NCBI RefSeq assembly: GCF_024609265.1
Contig: NZ_JANHMP010000001.1
Location: 558,001-622,000 of the forward strand
Source: Geothrix campi
Lineage (GTDB): Bacteria > Acidobacteriota > Holophagae > Holophagales > Holophagaceae
DNA length: 64,000 bases
Direction of reading: 5' to 3'
Shown here: piece after piece, positions 43,251 through 51,480 of the stretch
Layout of the letters: every line of letters begins with the position of its first letter
Position numbering within the stretch: position 1 is the first letter of the stretch
Position numbers and translations under genes: made by a program
Notes under the pieces: generated by a model
Databases searched by the model: none
Told to the model about the DNA's origin: nothing
What the model saw: only the letters and a program-made list of their open reading frames with translations

Positions 43251-44450
43251 ATGACTCTCGATGAGCTGATCAACGACTGGAACGGCCCCCTGGCGGAAGG
43301 CCGCATCCCGCTACTCCTCGACGAGACCTTGCGCGATGGGCTCCAGAGCCCTTCTGTCCGCGATCCGGACATCGCCGACAAGCGCGACCTCATCCACCTC
43401 CTCGCGCGCCTGGGCGTGGATGCCGTGGACCTGGGCATGCCCGGCGCGGGCCCCAAGGCCCTGGCCGCCGTAAGAGCGCTCATGGTGGAGATCCGGGACC
43501 ATCGCCTGCCCCTCCACCCCAATGTGGCGGTGCGGACCCTGGAGGCCGACCTGGTCCAGGTGGCGGAAATCCAGCAGCGGGTGGGACTCCCCCTGGAGGC
43601 CGGAGCCTTTCTTGGATCCAGCCCCATCCGCATGGACGTGGAAGGCTGGGATCTGGCCTTCCTGGTGGATGCGACCCGCAAGGCCGTGGCCTTCTGCCGC
43701 CGTCACGAGGTGGGCGTGATGATGGTGACCGAGGACAGCACCCGGGCCCGGCCAGAGGTGCTGAAGGCGATCTATGCCGCGGCCCTGGACGAGGGCGCCC
43801 AATCCATCTGCCTCTCGGATACCTGTGGCCACGCCACGCCCGACGGGGTGCGGCGGCTGGTGCGCTTCATCAAGGACGAGGTCATCAAGGACCGTTCCGT
43901 GCATATCGATTGGCACGGGCACAACGACCGGGGTCTGGGCGTGGCCAACGCCATCGCCGCCTTCGAGGCCGGTGCGGATCGGCTCCACGGGACCATCCTG
44001 GGCATCGGTGAACGCTGCGGCAACGTGGCCCTGGACCAGCTCATGATCAACCTGCACCTCATGGGCTTCCCCAGGGGAGAGCTCTCGGACCTGCCAGCCT
44101 TGGCGGAACGTGTGGCCGAACTGTGCGGTGTGGAGATTCCCGCCAACTATCCGGTGCTGGGCCGGGACGCCTTCCGCACGGGCACCGGCGTCCATGCCGC
44201 CGCCATCGTGAAGGCTCTGCACCGCGGTGACGTGGAGCTGGCGGATGCCGTCTATTCCGGCGTCCCCGCCGCTCTGGTGGGCCGCCGCCAGGAGATCGAG
44301 ATCGGTCCCATGGCGGGGCACAGCAACGTCGTCTACTGGCTCGAACTCAACGGCTACGATCCCACCCCCGACCGGGTGGAGCGCATCCTCCAGGCAGCCA
44401 AGAACAGTTCGAAGATCCTCAGCGAGACTGAGATACGGGCCGTTCTCTAG
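43251..44450 (+). CDS. Short 2-isopropylmalate/homocitrate synthase-like enzyme
   Basis: 399 aa DRE-TIM metallolyase. The divalent-metal Asp24 is in 'LLLDETLRDGLQSPSV', the His-x-His metal pair in 'SVHIDWHGHNDRGLG', and 'GTILGIGERCGNVALDQL' is the C-terminal barrel signature. It condenses acetyl-CoA with a 2-oxoacid. The protein stops after the barrel and a helical subdomain and lacks the LeuA dimerisation/leucine-binding domain, so feedback control by leucine is not expected. Candidates are 2-isopropylmalate, homocitrate, citramalate or Re-citrate synthase. The neighbours (Ppx/GppA, NDH-2) do not discriminate. Confidence 0.82.
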   Translation: MTLDELINDWNGPLAEGRIPLLLDETLRDGLQSPSVRDPDIADKRDLIHLLARLGVDAVDLGMPGAGPKALAAVRALMVEIRDHRLPLHPNVAVRTLEADLVQVAEIQQRVGLPLEAGAFLGSSPIRMDVEGWDLAFLVDATRKAVAFCRRHEVGVMMVTEDSTRARPEVLKAIYAAALDEGAQSICLSDTCGHATPDGVRRLVRFIKDEVIKDRSVHIDWHGHNDRGLGVANAIAAFEAGADRLHGTILGIGERCGNVALDQLMINLHLMGFPRGELSDLPALAERVAELCGVEIPANYPVLGRDAFRTGTGVHAAAIVKALHRGDVELADAVYSGVPAALVGRRQEIEIGPMAGHSNVVYWLELNGYDPTPDRVERILQAAKNSSKILSETEIRAVL

Positions 44451-45712
44451 CTTTTCCGGTTCTTCCCGCCGACGATGAGGCGCGCCCGGGGTTGCGTCGT
44501 CAGATAGGCCCACAGCCACTCGAAGAAGACGAACACGCGGCTGCGGAAGTCCACGAGCAGCATGAGGTGGATGAAGAGCCAGGCCAGCCAGGCCGGATAG
44601 CCCGTGAAGCTCAGGCCGCCCACGCGGGCGACGGCCCGGCCCCGCCCCAGGGTCGCCATGCTGCCCTTGTCCCGGTAGCGGAAGGGCCGCCTGGGCCGCC
44701 CCGCCAGCGTGGCCAGGAGGTTGGCCGCGGCCCATTCCCCCTGCTGGATGGCCACCGGCGCCACACCGGGCAGCGGGCCCCCGGTGCCGTGGGTGAAGGC
44801 GGCTAGGTCCCCCACCACGAAAACCTCGGAATGGCCCGGGAGGCTGAGGTCAGGCTCCACGAGCACCCGCCCGAGACGGTCCACGGGTCCGCCCAGGCTG
44901 GCGCCCAGGGGCACGGCCGCCACCCCCGCAGCCCACAGCACCGTCCGCGTGGGGATGCGCTCTCCGCCCAGTTGCACGGCCCGCTCATCGATGCCCGTGA
45001 TGGGCTGGCCCAGACGCACCTCGACGCCGATGCGCTCCAGGCTCTCCACGGCCTTTTCGGACAGCCCGACCCCGAGATTCGCCAGGATGGCCGGACCCGC
45101 CTCCACCAGGATGACCCGGGCGCGATCCGTGCGGATGCGCCGGAATTCCCGCGGCAGGGTCAGCCGGGCCATCTCCTTCAGCGTGCCGGCCAGCTCCACG
45201 CCCGTGGGGCCACCCCCGACGACGACGAAGGTCAGCCACTCGCGGCGGAGCTCCGGATCCTCCTCCTGCTCCGCCTGCTCGAAGCTGAGCAGGAAACGCC
45301 GGCGGATCTCCAGGGCGTCCTCCAGGGTCTTGAGTCCCGGGGCCAGGCCCGCCCAAGCGTCCCGCCCGAAGTACGAGCTGCGGGAACCCGCGGCGAGGAT
45401 GAGGAAGTCATAGGACAGGGCTCGCCCGTCTGCCAGGACCGCCTGCCGGGCACCCAGGTCCACGGAGGCGACTTCTCCGAGCACCACATCGGCGTTGGTC
45501 TGGTCCCGAAGGATGTGGCGGATGGGGGCGGCGATGTCGGCCGGCGAGAGCGTGGCCGAGGCCACCTGGTAGAGGAGAGGCTGGAACAAGTGGTGGTTTT
45601 GGCGGTCCACCAGCACGACGTGGACCGGCGCATCGGCGAGGGCCCGGGCGGCCCGCAGCCCCCCGAACCCGCCACCGACGATCACCACCGTGGGACGAGC
45701 CGGCTCCGTCAC
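44447..45712 (-). CDS. Type II NADH dehydrogenase (NDH-2)
   Basis: 421 aa. FAD-binding GxGxxG 'VVIVGGGFGGLRAARAL' is at residues 9-25. The second nucleotide fold (NADH) has 'FVVVGGGPTGVELAGTLKE', and 'VFVVGDLAAF' binds the flavin. The C-terminal 60 residues include hydrophobic 'AWLAWLFIHLMLLVDF' for membrane attachment. NDH-2 passes electrons from NADH to quinone without pumping protons. It is the last gene of the qNOR-cupin-ndh operon, 5 bp after the cupin gene. Its stop and that of the convergent LeuA-like gene share CTAG. Confidence 0.9.
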   Translation of the reverse strand: MTEPARPTVVIVGGGFGGLRAARALADAPVHVVLVDRQNHHLFQPLLYQVASATLSPADIAAPIRHILRDQTNADVVLGEVASVDLGARQAVLADGRALSYDFLILAAGSRSSYFGRDAWAGLAPGLKTLEDALEIRRRFLLSFEQAEQEEDPELRREWLTFVVVGGGPTGVELAGTLKEMARLTLPREFRRIRTDRARVILVEAGPAILANLGVGLSEKAVESLERIGVEVRLGQPITGIDERAVQLGGERIPTRTVLWAAGVAAVPLGASLGGPVDRLGRVLVEPDLSLPGHSEVFVVGDLAAFTHGTGGPLPGVAPVAIQQGEWAAANLLATLAGRPRRPFRYRDKGSMATLGRGRAVARVGGLSFTGYPAWLAWLFIHLMLLVDFRSRVFVFFEWLWAYLTTQPRARLIVGGKNRKS

Positions 45713-45717
45713 CGCTT

Positions 45718-46026
45718 CTAGCTCCGCATGTGCGTCACGAGGACGTAGGAGGACTCAAGTCCAGTGAGCGCGTGAGGCTGGTCCTTGTCGAAGACCACCC
45801 GGTCCCCGGGGACCATGGGGATCCACGTTTCGCCCTTGAGCACCTCGATGCGCCCAGTCAGGAGCTGGGCGCTGGCGGCGTAGGGCGCCTGATGAGGGGC
45901 GATCTTGACCCCCATCGGCAGGGCGACCAGCACCACCTTGATGCCATGCTCCACATCGATGAGCGGCAGGGTGGCCCGCTGGGATTCGGGCATGGGCAGG
46001 GCTTCCTGCAGATTCGTGATGGTCAT
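45718..46026 (-). CDS. Small cupin protein
   Basis: 102 aa single-domain cupin. 'LPMGVKIAPHQAPYAASAQL' and 'GDRVVFDKDQPHALTG' are the two cupin motifs. One His is in the first motif and one in the second, with fewer metal ligands than the usual HxH...E...H. It begins 26 bp after the NO reductase stop. Small cupins often accompany denitrification and NO-detoxification genes as possible sensors or nitrite/NO-related oxygenases. The specific role here is unknown. Confidence 0.82.
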   Translation of the reverse strand: MTITNLQEALPMPESQRATLPLIDVEHGIKVVLVALPMGVKIAPHQAPYAASAQLLTGRIEVLKGETWIPMVPGDRVVFDKDQPHALTGLESSYVLVTHMRS

Positions 46027-46052
46027 GGGAGGTTCCTTTCTCGACAGCCCGA

Positions 46053-48341
46053 TCAGGCCGCATCTTTCGGTTCAGGGGTGAACACCAGCCTCAGGGTGCC
46101 GTAGGCGATGGGGAGGGCACCGACGAGCAGGAAGACCATGTCGGCCACGATGCGGACCCACTCCAGCGTGTGGAAGGTGCCACCCATGAGGTAGGTCAGG
46201 CGGCGGGCATGCCAGTAGCCATTGGAGAGCACGTCCCACAGCTGGATGACGCCCCCGGGGAACAGATCCAGGACCACCATCAGGCCAAGGCCGATGTTGA
46301 GGCCCCAGAAACCGGTGCGGATGAACTTCTCCACCCGCTCCCAGGCCCGATCGCCCTTGAGCTCCCGCAGGCAGAAGACCAGGACTGCCAAGGCCAACAT
46401 CCCGAAGACGCCGAACATGGCCGCGTGGCCATGGTTGGCCGTGAGCGTCGTGCCGATCTCGAAGTAGGACACGATGGGCAGGTTGATGAGGAAGCCGAAG
46501 ACGCCCGCCCCCACGAAATTCCACACGCCCACCGCGATGAGGAACTTGATGGCCCAGCGTTGCTTGGCCGCCAGGGGGCGGCCACAGTCTTCGCAGTCCT
46601 TGTCCTGCAGGCGGATGAAGTCCCAGGCGTCCAGCGTCAACAGCGTGAGCGGGACCACCTCCAGGGCGGAGAAGCTGGCCGCCAGCCCCATGTTCAGAGT
46701 CCCCTGCCCCGTGAAGTACCAGTGGTGGCCGATGCCCATGATGCCGCCGGCCAGATAGAGGATGGCGTCCAGGTAGACGAGCCGCGTGGCGGATTTCGCG
46801 GTGACGAGGCCCAGCTGGTAGAACATCACCGCCACCAGCACCGTCGCGAAGAGCTCGAAGAAGCCCTCCACCCAGAGGTGGATGATCCAGAAGCGCCAGT
46901 TGTCGATGACGGCAAAGTTGGTGCGGGGCCCGTAGAACAGGGCCGGCACGTAGAAGAGCGGGATGGCGATGGCCGCGTAGAAGAAGAGGGAGGGCAGCTC
47001 CCCCTGCTCGCCGCCCTTCATGGCCGGGCGCAGGGCCCGGAACATGAGGAAGAGCCAGAAGATGAGACCGACGGCCAGCAGCAGCTGCCAGAAGCGGCCC
47101 AGGTCCAGGTATTCGCTCCCCTGGTGTCCCAGCCAGAACCACAGGCTGCCCAGATAGCCATTGATCCCCAGAAACTCGCCGAACAGGCTGCCGAAAACCA
47201 CGATGGCCAGGGCGCCGAGGAGGAGGAGCACGCCGGCCTTCTGGCCCTTGGGCTCGGCCCCGCCCACCAGGGGCGCCAGGAAGAGCCCTCCCCCCACCCA
47301 GGCCGTGGCGATCCAGAAGATCGCCAGCTGCAGGTGCCAGGTGCGGGCAAGATTGTACGGCAGGATGCTGGCCAGATTGAACCCGTAGAAGCCATCCGGC
47401 TCGACGCGATAGTGCGCCAGGGCCCCGCCAAGAGCCGCCTGACCAAGGAACAGCAGAGCCACCACGGCGAAGAACAGGCCGACGGCCTTCTGGCTGGGGG
47501 TGAGGGTCCAGGCGTGAAGCCGGCTTTCCTCCGCGTGTTTCCAGCCCGCCTCACCGGCCCAACCCAGGTAGTCGAACTTCCCGAAGATGAAGAGGATCAG
47601 GCCGAGGCCGCCCAGCAGCGTGATGAGGCTCATGGCGCTCCACAGGTAGGTCGACGCCGTGGGCGTGTTGCCTACCAGTGGCTCATAGGGCCAGTTGTTG
47701 GTGTAGGAGTAGTCCTTCCCCGGGCGGGGCGCCACCGTGGCCCAGGTGGCCCAGGCGAAGTAGGTCGTGAGGTTCCGCAACTCCCCCTCGTCCTGGATGT
47801 ATTTGGCGGGCAGCCCCACTGCGGCTTTGGCCCCGGAGAAGTAGGTTTTCCACTCATCCACCTGGGTGCGGTAGGCCGCAGCCTCCAGATTCGTAAACCG
47901 GAGCGTGTCCGTACCCGGATCGTACCGATTCTGTTTGATCTGGGAGGCCACCAGGGCCCCGATCTCAAGGGCCTGCCCTTCGTTCAGGTCCTTGAAGGCC
48001 TTGCCATAGCGCGCCTGTGCCAGAATGTCCCGGCCGATTTCCGCCAGACGGTGCAGGTACTCGGCGGTGTAGTCGGGACCCAGGTAGGCGCCGTGACCCC
48101 AAAGGGTGCCGTGCTCCATGAGGCCGTACTTCAGGAAGACCTCTTGGCCATCCTTGATCTCCTCTCCCGTGAAGAGGACCTGTCCCGCCTCCCCCACGAC
48201 CCGAGCAGGGATCGGCGGGGCGCCCGCATAGGTCTTCGCTGTGACCCAGATCAGCAGGCTGAAGCCGAAGATCATCACCAGGATGACGGCCTGGCGCCAG
48301 CGAGGAGAAAGAGGGCCTGTATCGGAGTGTGCGCTGTTCAT
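46053..48341 (-). CDS. norZ: Quinol-dependent nitric oxide reductase (qNOR)
   Basis: 762 aa from the ATG at 48341. It reduces NO to N2O using quinol. The N-terminal extension (about 1-220) corresponds to the haem-less cytochrome-c-like domain of qNOR: 'VLFTGEEIKDGQEVFLKYG' and 'GTLWGHGAYLGPDYTAEYL'. About 12 further helices form the haem-copper-oxidase-like core with His ligands in 'ARTWHLQLAIFWIATAW', 'GGIMGIGHHWYFTGQG' and 'TLTANHGHAAMFGVFG'. This is the single-chain form, so no NorC is needed. Downstream cupin and NDH-2 genes form one operon with it. Confidence 0.95.
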   Translation of the reverse strand: MNSAHSDTGPLSPRWRQAVILVMIFGFSLLIWVTAKTYAGAPPIPARVVGEAGQVLFTGEEIKDGQEVFLKYGLMEHGTLWGHGAYLGPDYTAEYLHRLAEIGRDILAQARYGKAFKDLNEGQALEIGALVASQIKQNRYDPGTDTLRFTNLEAAAYRTQVDEWKTYFSGAKAAVGLPAKYIQDEGELRNLTTYFAWATWATVAPRPGKDYSYTNNWPYEPLVGNTPTASTYLWSAMSLITLLGGLGLILFIFGKFDYLGWAGEAGWKHAEESRLHAWTLTPSQKAVGLFFAVVALLFLGQAALGGALAHYRVEPDGFYGFNLASILPYNLARTWHLQLAIFWIATAWVGGGLFLAPLVGGAEPKGQKAGVLLLLGALAIVVFGSLFGEFLGINGYLGSLWFWLGHQGSEYLDLGRFWQLLLAVGLIFWLFLMFRALRPAMKGGEQGELPSLFFYAAIAIPLFYVPALFYGPRTNFAVIDNWRFWIIHLWVEGFFELFATVLVAVMFYQLGLVTAKSATRLVYLDAILYLAGGIMGIGHHWYFTGQGTLNMGLAASFSALEVVPLTLLTLDAWDFIRLQDKDCEDCGRPLAAKQRWAIKFLIAVGVWNFVGAGVFGFLINLPIVSYFEIGTTLTANHGHAAMFGVFGMLALAVLVFCLRELKGDRAWERVEKFIRTGFWGLNIGLGLMVVLDLFPGGVIQLWDVLSNGYWHARRLTYLMGGTFHTLEWVRIVADMVFLLVGALPIAYGTLRLVFTPEPKDAA

Positions 48342-48389
48342 GGTTGGTCCCTTCCTGGCGGAGGCCGTAAAAACCAATCAAACAGTGCT

Positions 48390-48411
48390 CTTGAAAGCAT
48401 CAATGCTCAAG
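48390..48411. promoter_or_regulatory. Inverted repeat upstream of norZ
   Basis: CTTGAAAGCATCAATGCTCAAG has outer arms CTTGA/TCAAG and inner arms GCAT/ATGC, with centre about 60 bp upstream of the norZ ATG. It contains TTGA-N5-TCAA, one base short of an FNR/DNR box, and also resembles the GCAT-type half-sites of NsrR. It is a candidate NO-responsive operator. Confidence 0.4.
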
Positions 48412-48486
48412 GCACAATTCGGACCTGGGCGTTTGAAACCTGGCCACACCCCTCCGCTACGACCATCGGGTGGTTCCGGTGGCTGG

Positions 48487-49167
48487 TCAGGTCCCTTGGC
48501 CCATCCCAGAGATCTCGCCGGCACTGAGCCGCCGGATCCCCTCTGCGGTCGCGACCTTCAAGCGGCCATCAGGCTCCCAACCCAGGCAGGTGCCCTGCCC
48601 GTCTTCCCAATGGATGAAGACCCCCGTCTCCGGCCATCGGAAAAGGGGTTGAAGATCCTGTGCCAAGTTACTCCACAATTGGGTGATATGAGTAGCCAAT
48701 GAACGAGAGGAAGGGTGACTCAACCCCAATTCCGCCAGACAGGCGGGGGGGATGGACCGGTCGGGAAGGTCGGGTGCCTTGGCGAGGTTCACGCCCAGGC
48801 CCAGGATGAGGCGCCCGCCGATCTGCTCGCCCAGGATGCCGCCCACCTTCACCAGGCGGCTGGCCTTCCATGCCACGAGGTCGTTGGGCCACTTCAACCC
48901 GAGAGCCTCCCCTTCTGGATCCAGCACGGAAGCGGCCGCGGTCATGGCGCGCTGGAGCACCACGCCAGGGGCCACGCCAGAGGGCGCAGGCAGCATCGCG
49001 GACAGCCAGAGTCCGGCGCCGGCGGCGCTTTCCCAGCGGTTGCCCTGGCGACCGCGGCCCTCAGTTTGGCAATCGGCCAGTACCGCGCAGAAACCCAGGT
49101 GGGGATTCCGGCGCAGGAAGGCCTGGGTGGAATCCACCTCGGCCAGGTGGATCAGAGGCAGGGTCAT
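48487..49167 (-). CDS. birA: Biotin--[acetyl-CoA-carboxylase] ligase
   Basis: 226 aa from the ATG at 49167. It activates biotin to biotinyl-AMP and loads it on the carboxylase carrier protein. 'EVDSTQAFLRR' and 'CQTEGRGRQGNRWESAAG' (biotin/AMP loop) are present, with 'LKWPNDLVAW' and 'KVGGILGEQ' supplying the Lys-rich catalytic strand, and a short SH3-like C-terminus. There is no N-terminal winged helix, so this is the monofunctional form and not a repressor. It begins 1 bp after the coaX stop; the coaX-birA pairing is common. Confidence 0.92.
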   Translation of the reverse strand: MTLPLIHLAEVDSTQAFLRRNPHLGFCAVLADCQTEGRGRQGNRWESAAGAGLWLSAMLPAPSGVAPGVVLQRAMTAAASVLDPEGEALGLKWPNDLVAWKASRLVKVGGILGEQIGGRLILGLGVNLAKAPDLPDRSIPPACLAELGLSHPSSRSLATHITQLWSNLAQDLQPLFRWPETGVFIHWEDGQGTCLGWEPDGRLKVATAEGIRRLSAGEISGMGQGT

Positions 49168-49168
49168 G

Positions 49169-49963
49169 CTACTTCCGGCTGCCCTGGTTGCGGAGCCAGA
49201 GGATGCGCAGGCCATCCAGGGTAAGGTCCGGCGCCTCCAGCCGGATGTGACGGGTGTGGGGACCGATCACCCTCGCGAGGCCGCCCGTGGACACCACCTT
49301 GGCCTCCGGGATGTCCGCCAGCAGACGCTCCAGGATGCCGTCCACCATGCCCACGTAGCCGTAGAAGATGCCCGCCTGCATGGCCTGGACGGTGTTGCGG
49401 CCCACCAGACGGTCGGGCTCGGCCACTTCCACCCGCGGCAGGCGGCTGGCCCGCTGGAAGAGGGCGTCAGCGCTGATCTTCAGGCCCGGGCAGATGAGGC
49501 CGCCCAGGTACTCCCGCTTGGCGTTGACCACATCGAAGGTGGTGGCGGTGCCGAAGTCCACGACGATGATGGGCGCCCCGTAGGCCTCGATGGCCGCCAC
49601 GGCGTTCACCAGCCGATCCGCACCCAGCTCCGCCGGGTTGTCGATGAGGACCTTCACGCCGGTCTTGACGCCGGGCTCGACGTAGAAGGCCTCCACGCCG
49701 AAGTAGATCGAAGCCAGGCTCATGAGGATGGGATGGAGGGGTGGCACCACGCAGGAGATGGCGACGTGCTTGATCTGGCTGGCTTCGATGCCCTGATGGC
49801 GCATGAGCGCCAGAGCGGAGACGCCGTACTCGTCCACGGTGCGTTCGCGGCTGGTGGCCAGGCGCCAGGAGCAGACGAGGGGCGAGTCCGGTCCTTTTGA
49901 CAGATCGTAGATTCCCAGCACCACGTTGGTGTTGCCCACATCGACGGCCAACAGAAGACTCAT
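49169..49963 (-). CDS. coaX: Type III pantothenate kinase
   Basis: 264 aa from the ATG at 49963. It performs the first step of coenzyme A synthesis. Type III motifs are clear: 'LLAVDVGNTNVVLGIYD' (phosphate loop), 'ELGADRLVNAVAA' (the GADR pantothenate loop), 'IVVDFGTATTFDVV' and 'GGLICPGLKISADALF', and 'VVSTGGLARVI'. The frame is open further upstream, but the family starts here. It forms an operon with birA. Type III kinases are not inhibited by CoA, according to family knowledge. Confidence 0.94.
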   Translation of the reverse strand: MSLLLAVDVGNTNVVLGIYDLSKGPDSPLVCSWRLATSRERTVDEYGVSALALMRHQGIEASQIKHVAISCVVPPLHPILMSLASIYFGVEAFYVEPGVKTGVKVLIDNPAELGADRLVNAVAAIEAYGAPIIVVDFGTATTFDVVNAKREYLGGLICPGLKISADALFQRASRLPRVEVAEPDRLVGRNTVQAMQAGIFYGYVGMVDGILERLLADIPEAKVVSTGGLARVIGPHTRHIRLEAPDLTLDGLRILWLRNQGSRK

Positions 49964-50072
49964 GCACACTCCGAGCGTTCCAGGATCGCCTGCCAAGGCC
50001 CGGCCCGCCACCCCCTTGTGATGCCCATTCCGGCCGGCTCCGATACCCTTGGCTTTTCGCCTGGAGTCCCCC

Positions 50073-51443
50073 ATGCCCCGCACCATGATCGAGCCGTTCC
50101 GCATCAAGTCCGTGGAGCCCATCCGCATGACCAGCCCGCAGGAGCGCCTGGAAATGCTGGAGTCCGCCAAGTTGAACGTCTTCAAACTGAGGGCCGAGGA
50201 CGTGCTGCTGGATTGGCTGACCGATTCCGGCACGGGCGCCATGAGCTCGGCCCAGTGGGGCGCCATCATGGTCGGCGATGAAAGCTACGCCGGCGCCCGC
50301 AGCTTCTTCCGCCTGGAGGCGGTGCTTAAGGACATCACGGGCATGGCCCACTTCGTCCCCACCCACCAGGGTCGTGCTGCCGAGAAGGTGCTCTTCACGG
50401 CCGTGTGCAAACAGGGCGATCTGGTGCCCAACAACTGCCACTTCGACACCACCCGCGCCAACCTGGAATACAACGGTGTCGAAGCCGTGGACCTGGTGAT
50501 CCCCGAGGGACTGCAGCCCAGCCTCATCCATCCCTTCAAGGGCAACATCGATCTCGCCCGCGTGGAGGAGGTGCTCAAGAAGGAAGGTCACCGCATCCCC
50601 TTCGGCATGATCACCGTGACCAACAACACCGGTGGCGGCCAGCCCGTCTCCATGGCCAACATCCGCGCCTACGCCGCGCTCCTCAAGGCATACGGCAAGC
50701 CCTTCATCATGGACGTCTGCCGCTTCGCGGAGAACGCCATGTTCATCAAGCTCCGGGAGGACGGCTACCAGGACACCTCGATCAAGGCCATCTGCCAGGA
50801 GATGTTCAGCTATGCCGATGGCTGCACCATGAGCGCCAAGAAGGACGCCCTGGTGAACATGGGCGGCTTCATCATGCTGCGCAGCGACGAGTGGCTCGAC
50901 CCCGTCCGCAACATGCTCATCCTCACCGAGGGCTTCCCCACCTACGGCGGCCTGGCTGGGCGGGACCTGGAGGCCATGGCCGTGGGCCTGGAGGAGGGGA
51001 TGCACGAGGATTACCTCCGCTACCGCCTGCGCACCGCCGAGTACCTGGGTGAGAAGCTGGAGGCGGCGGGCGTGGGCTTCGTGAAGCCCACTGGTGGCCA
51101 TGCCGTCTACATCGACGCCAAGACCGTGCTGCCGGATATGCCCATCTCGCAGTACCCGGCCTGGGCGCTCTGCAACGCCCTCTACCTGGAAGGCGGCATC
51201 CGGGGCGTGGAGATCGGCTCCGTCATGTTCGGCAAGCACCTGGACGACGGCACCGAGACCTACCACAGCATGGAGCTGGTGCGCCTGGCCTTCCCCCGCC
51301 GCATGTATACCCAGAGCCACTTCGACTTCGCGGCCGAGGTCATCGCCGAGGTGAAGGCCAAGGCCAAGGAGATCCGCGGCGTCCGTATCGTCAAGCAGAG
51401 CAAGTACCTGCGGCATTTCACTGCCGAGATGGCCTGGGCGTAG
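50073..51443 (+). CDS. tnaA: Tryptophanase
   Basis: 456 aa PLP enzyme that splits L-tryptophan into indole, pyruvate and ammonia. The Schiff-base Lys257 is in 'DGCTMSAKKDALVNMGGF', and 'HFVPTHQGRAAEKVLF' is the cofactor/phosphate loop. It belongs to the tryptophanase/tyrosine phenol-lyase family. The substrate call uses two positions: Asp in 'HFDTTRANLE' (Thr in tyrosine phenol-lyase) and Ile in 'GVEIGS' (Arg in tyrosine phenol-lyase). Both are the tryptophanase state. No tnaC leader is seen in the 109-bp upstream gap. An aldehyde dehydrogenase gene follows after 35 bp. Confidence 0.9.
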   Translation: MPRTMIEPFRIKSVEPIRMTSPQERLEMLESAKLNVFKLRAEDVLLDWLTDSGTGAMSSAQWGAIMVGDESYAGARSFFRLEAVLKDITGMAHFVPTHQGRAAEKVLFTAVCKQGDLVPNNCHFDTTRANLEYNGVEAVDLVIPEGLQPSLIHPFKGNIDLARVEEVLKKEGHRIPFGMITVTNNTGGGQPVSMANIRAYAALLKAYGKPFIMDVCRFAENAMFIKLREDGYQDTSIKAICQEMFSYADGCTMSAKKDALVNMGGFIMLRSDEWLDPVRNMLILTEGFPTYGGLAGRDLEAMAVGLEEGMHEDYLRYRLRTAEYLGEKLEAAGVGFVKPTGGHAVYIDAKTVLPDMPISQYPAWALCNALYLEGGIRGVEIGSVMFGKHLDDGTETYHSMELVRLAFPRRMYTQSHFDFAAEVIAEVKAKAKEIRGVRIVKQSKYLRHFTAEMAWA

Positions 51444-51450
51444 GGCTATG

Positions 51451-51480
51451 ATGGGCGGAACCTCCCTCAGGACCGCCCAT
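51451..51480 (+). promoter_or_regulatory. Hairpin covering the aldehyde dehydrogenase start
   Basis: ATGGGCGG (51451-51458) and CCGCCCAT (51473-51480) are perfect 8-bp arms. The 3' arm includes the first two bases of the ATG at 51479, and the AGGA ribosome site lies in the loop. Translation initiation may depend on ribosomes arriving from tnaA. Confidence 0.4.

Noticed and set aside
46170-48527. 785-codon plus-strand open frame over norZ
   Set aside because: It is antisense to the quinol NO reductase and is rich in Glu/Gln/Pro as expected from complementing membrane-protein codons; no family features.
49964-50072. tnaC-type leader peptide before tryptophanase
   Set aside because: No short frame with an essential Trp near its end is present in the 109-bp gap.
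50073-51443. Tyrosine phenol-lyase as the identity of the PLP lyase
   Set aside because: The two specificity positions (Thr124 and Arg381 in tyrosine phenol-lyase) are Asp and Ile here, as in tryptophanase.
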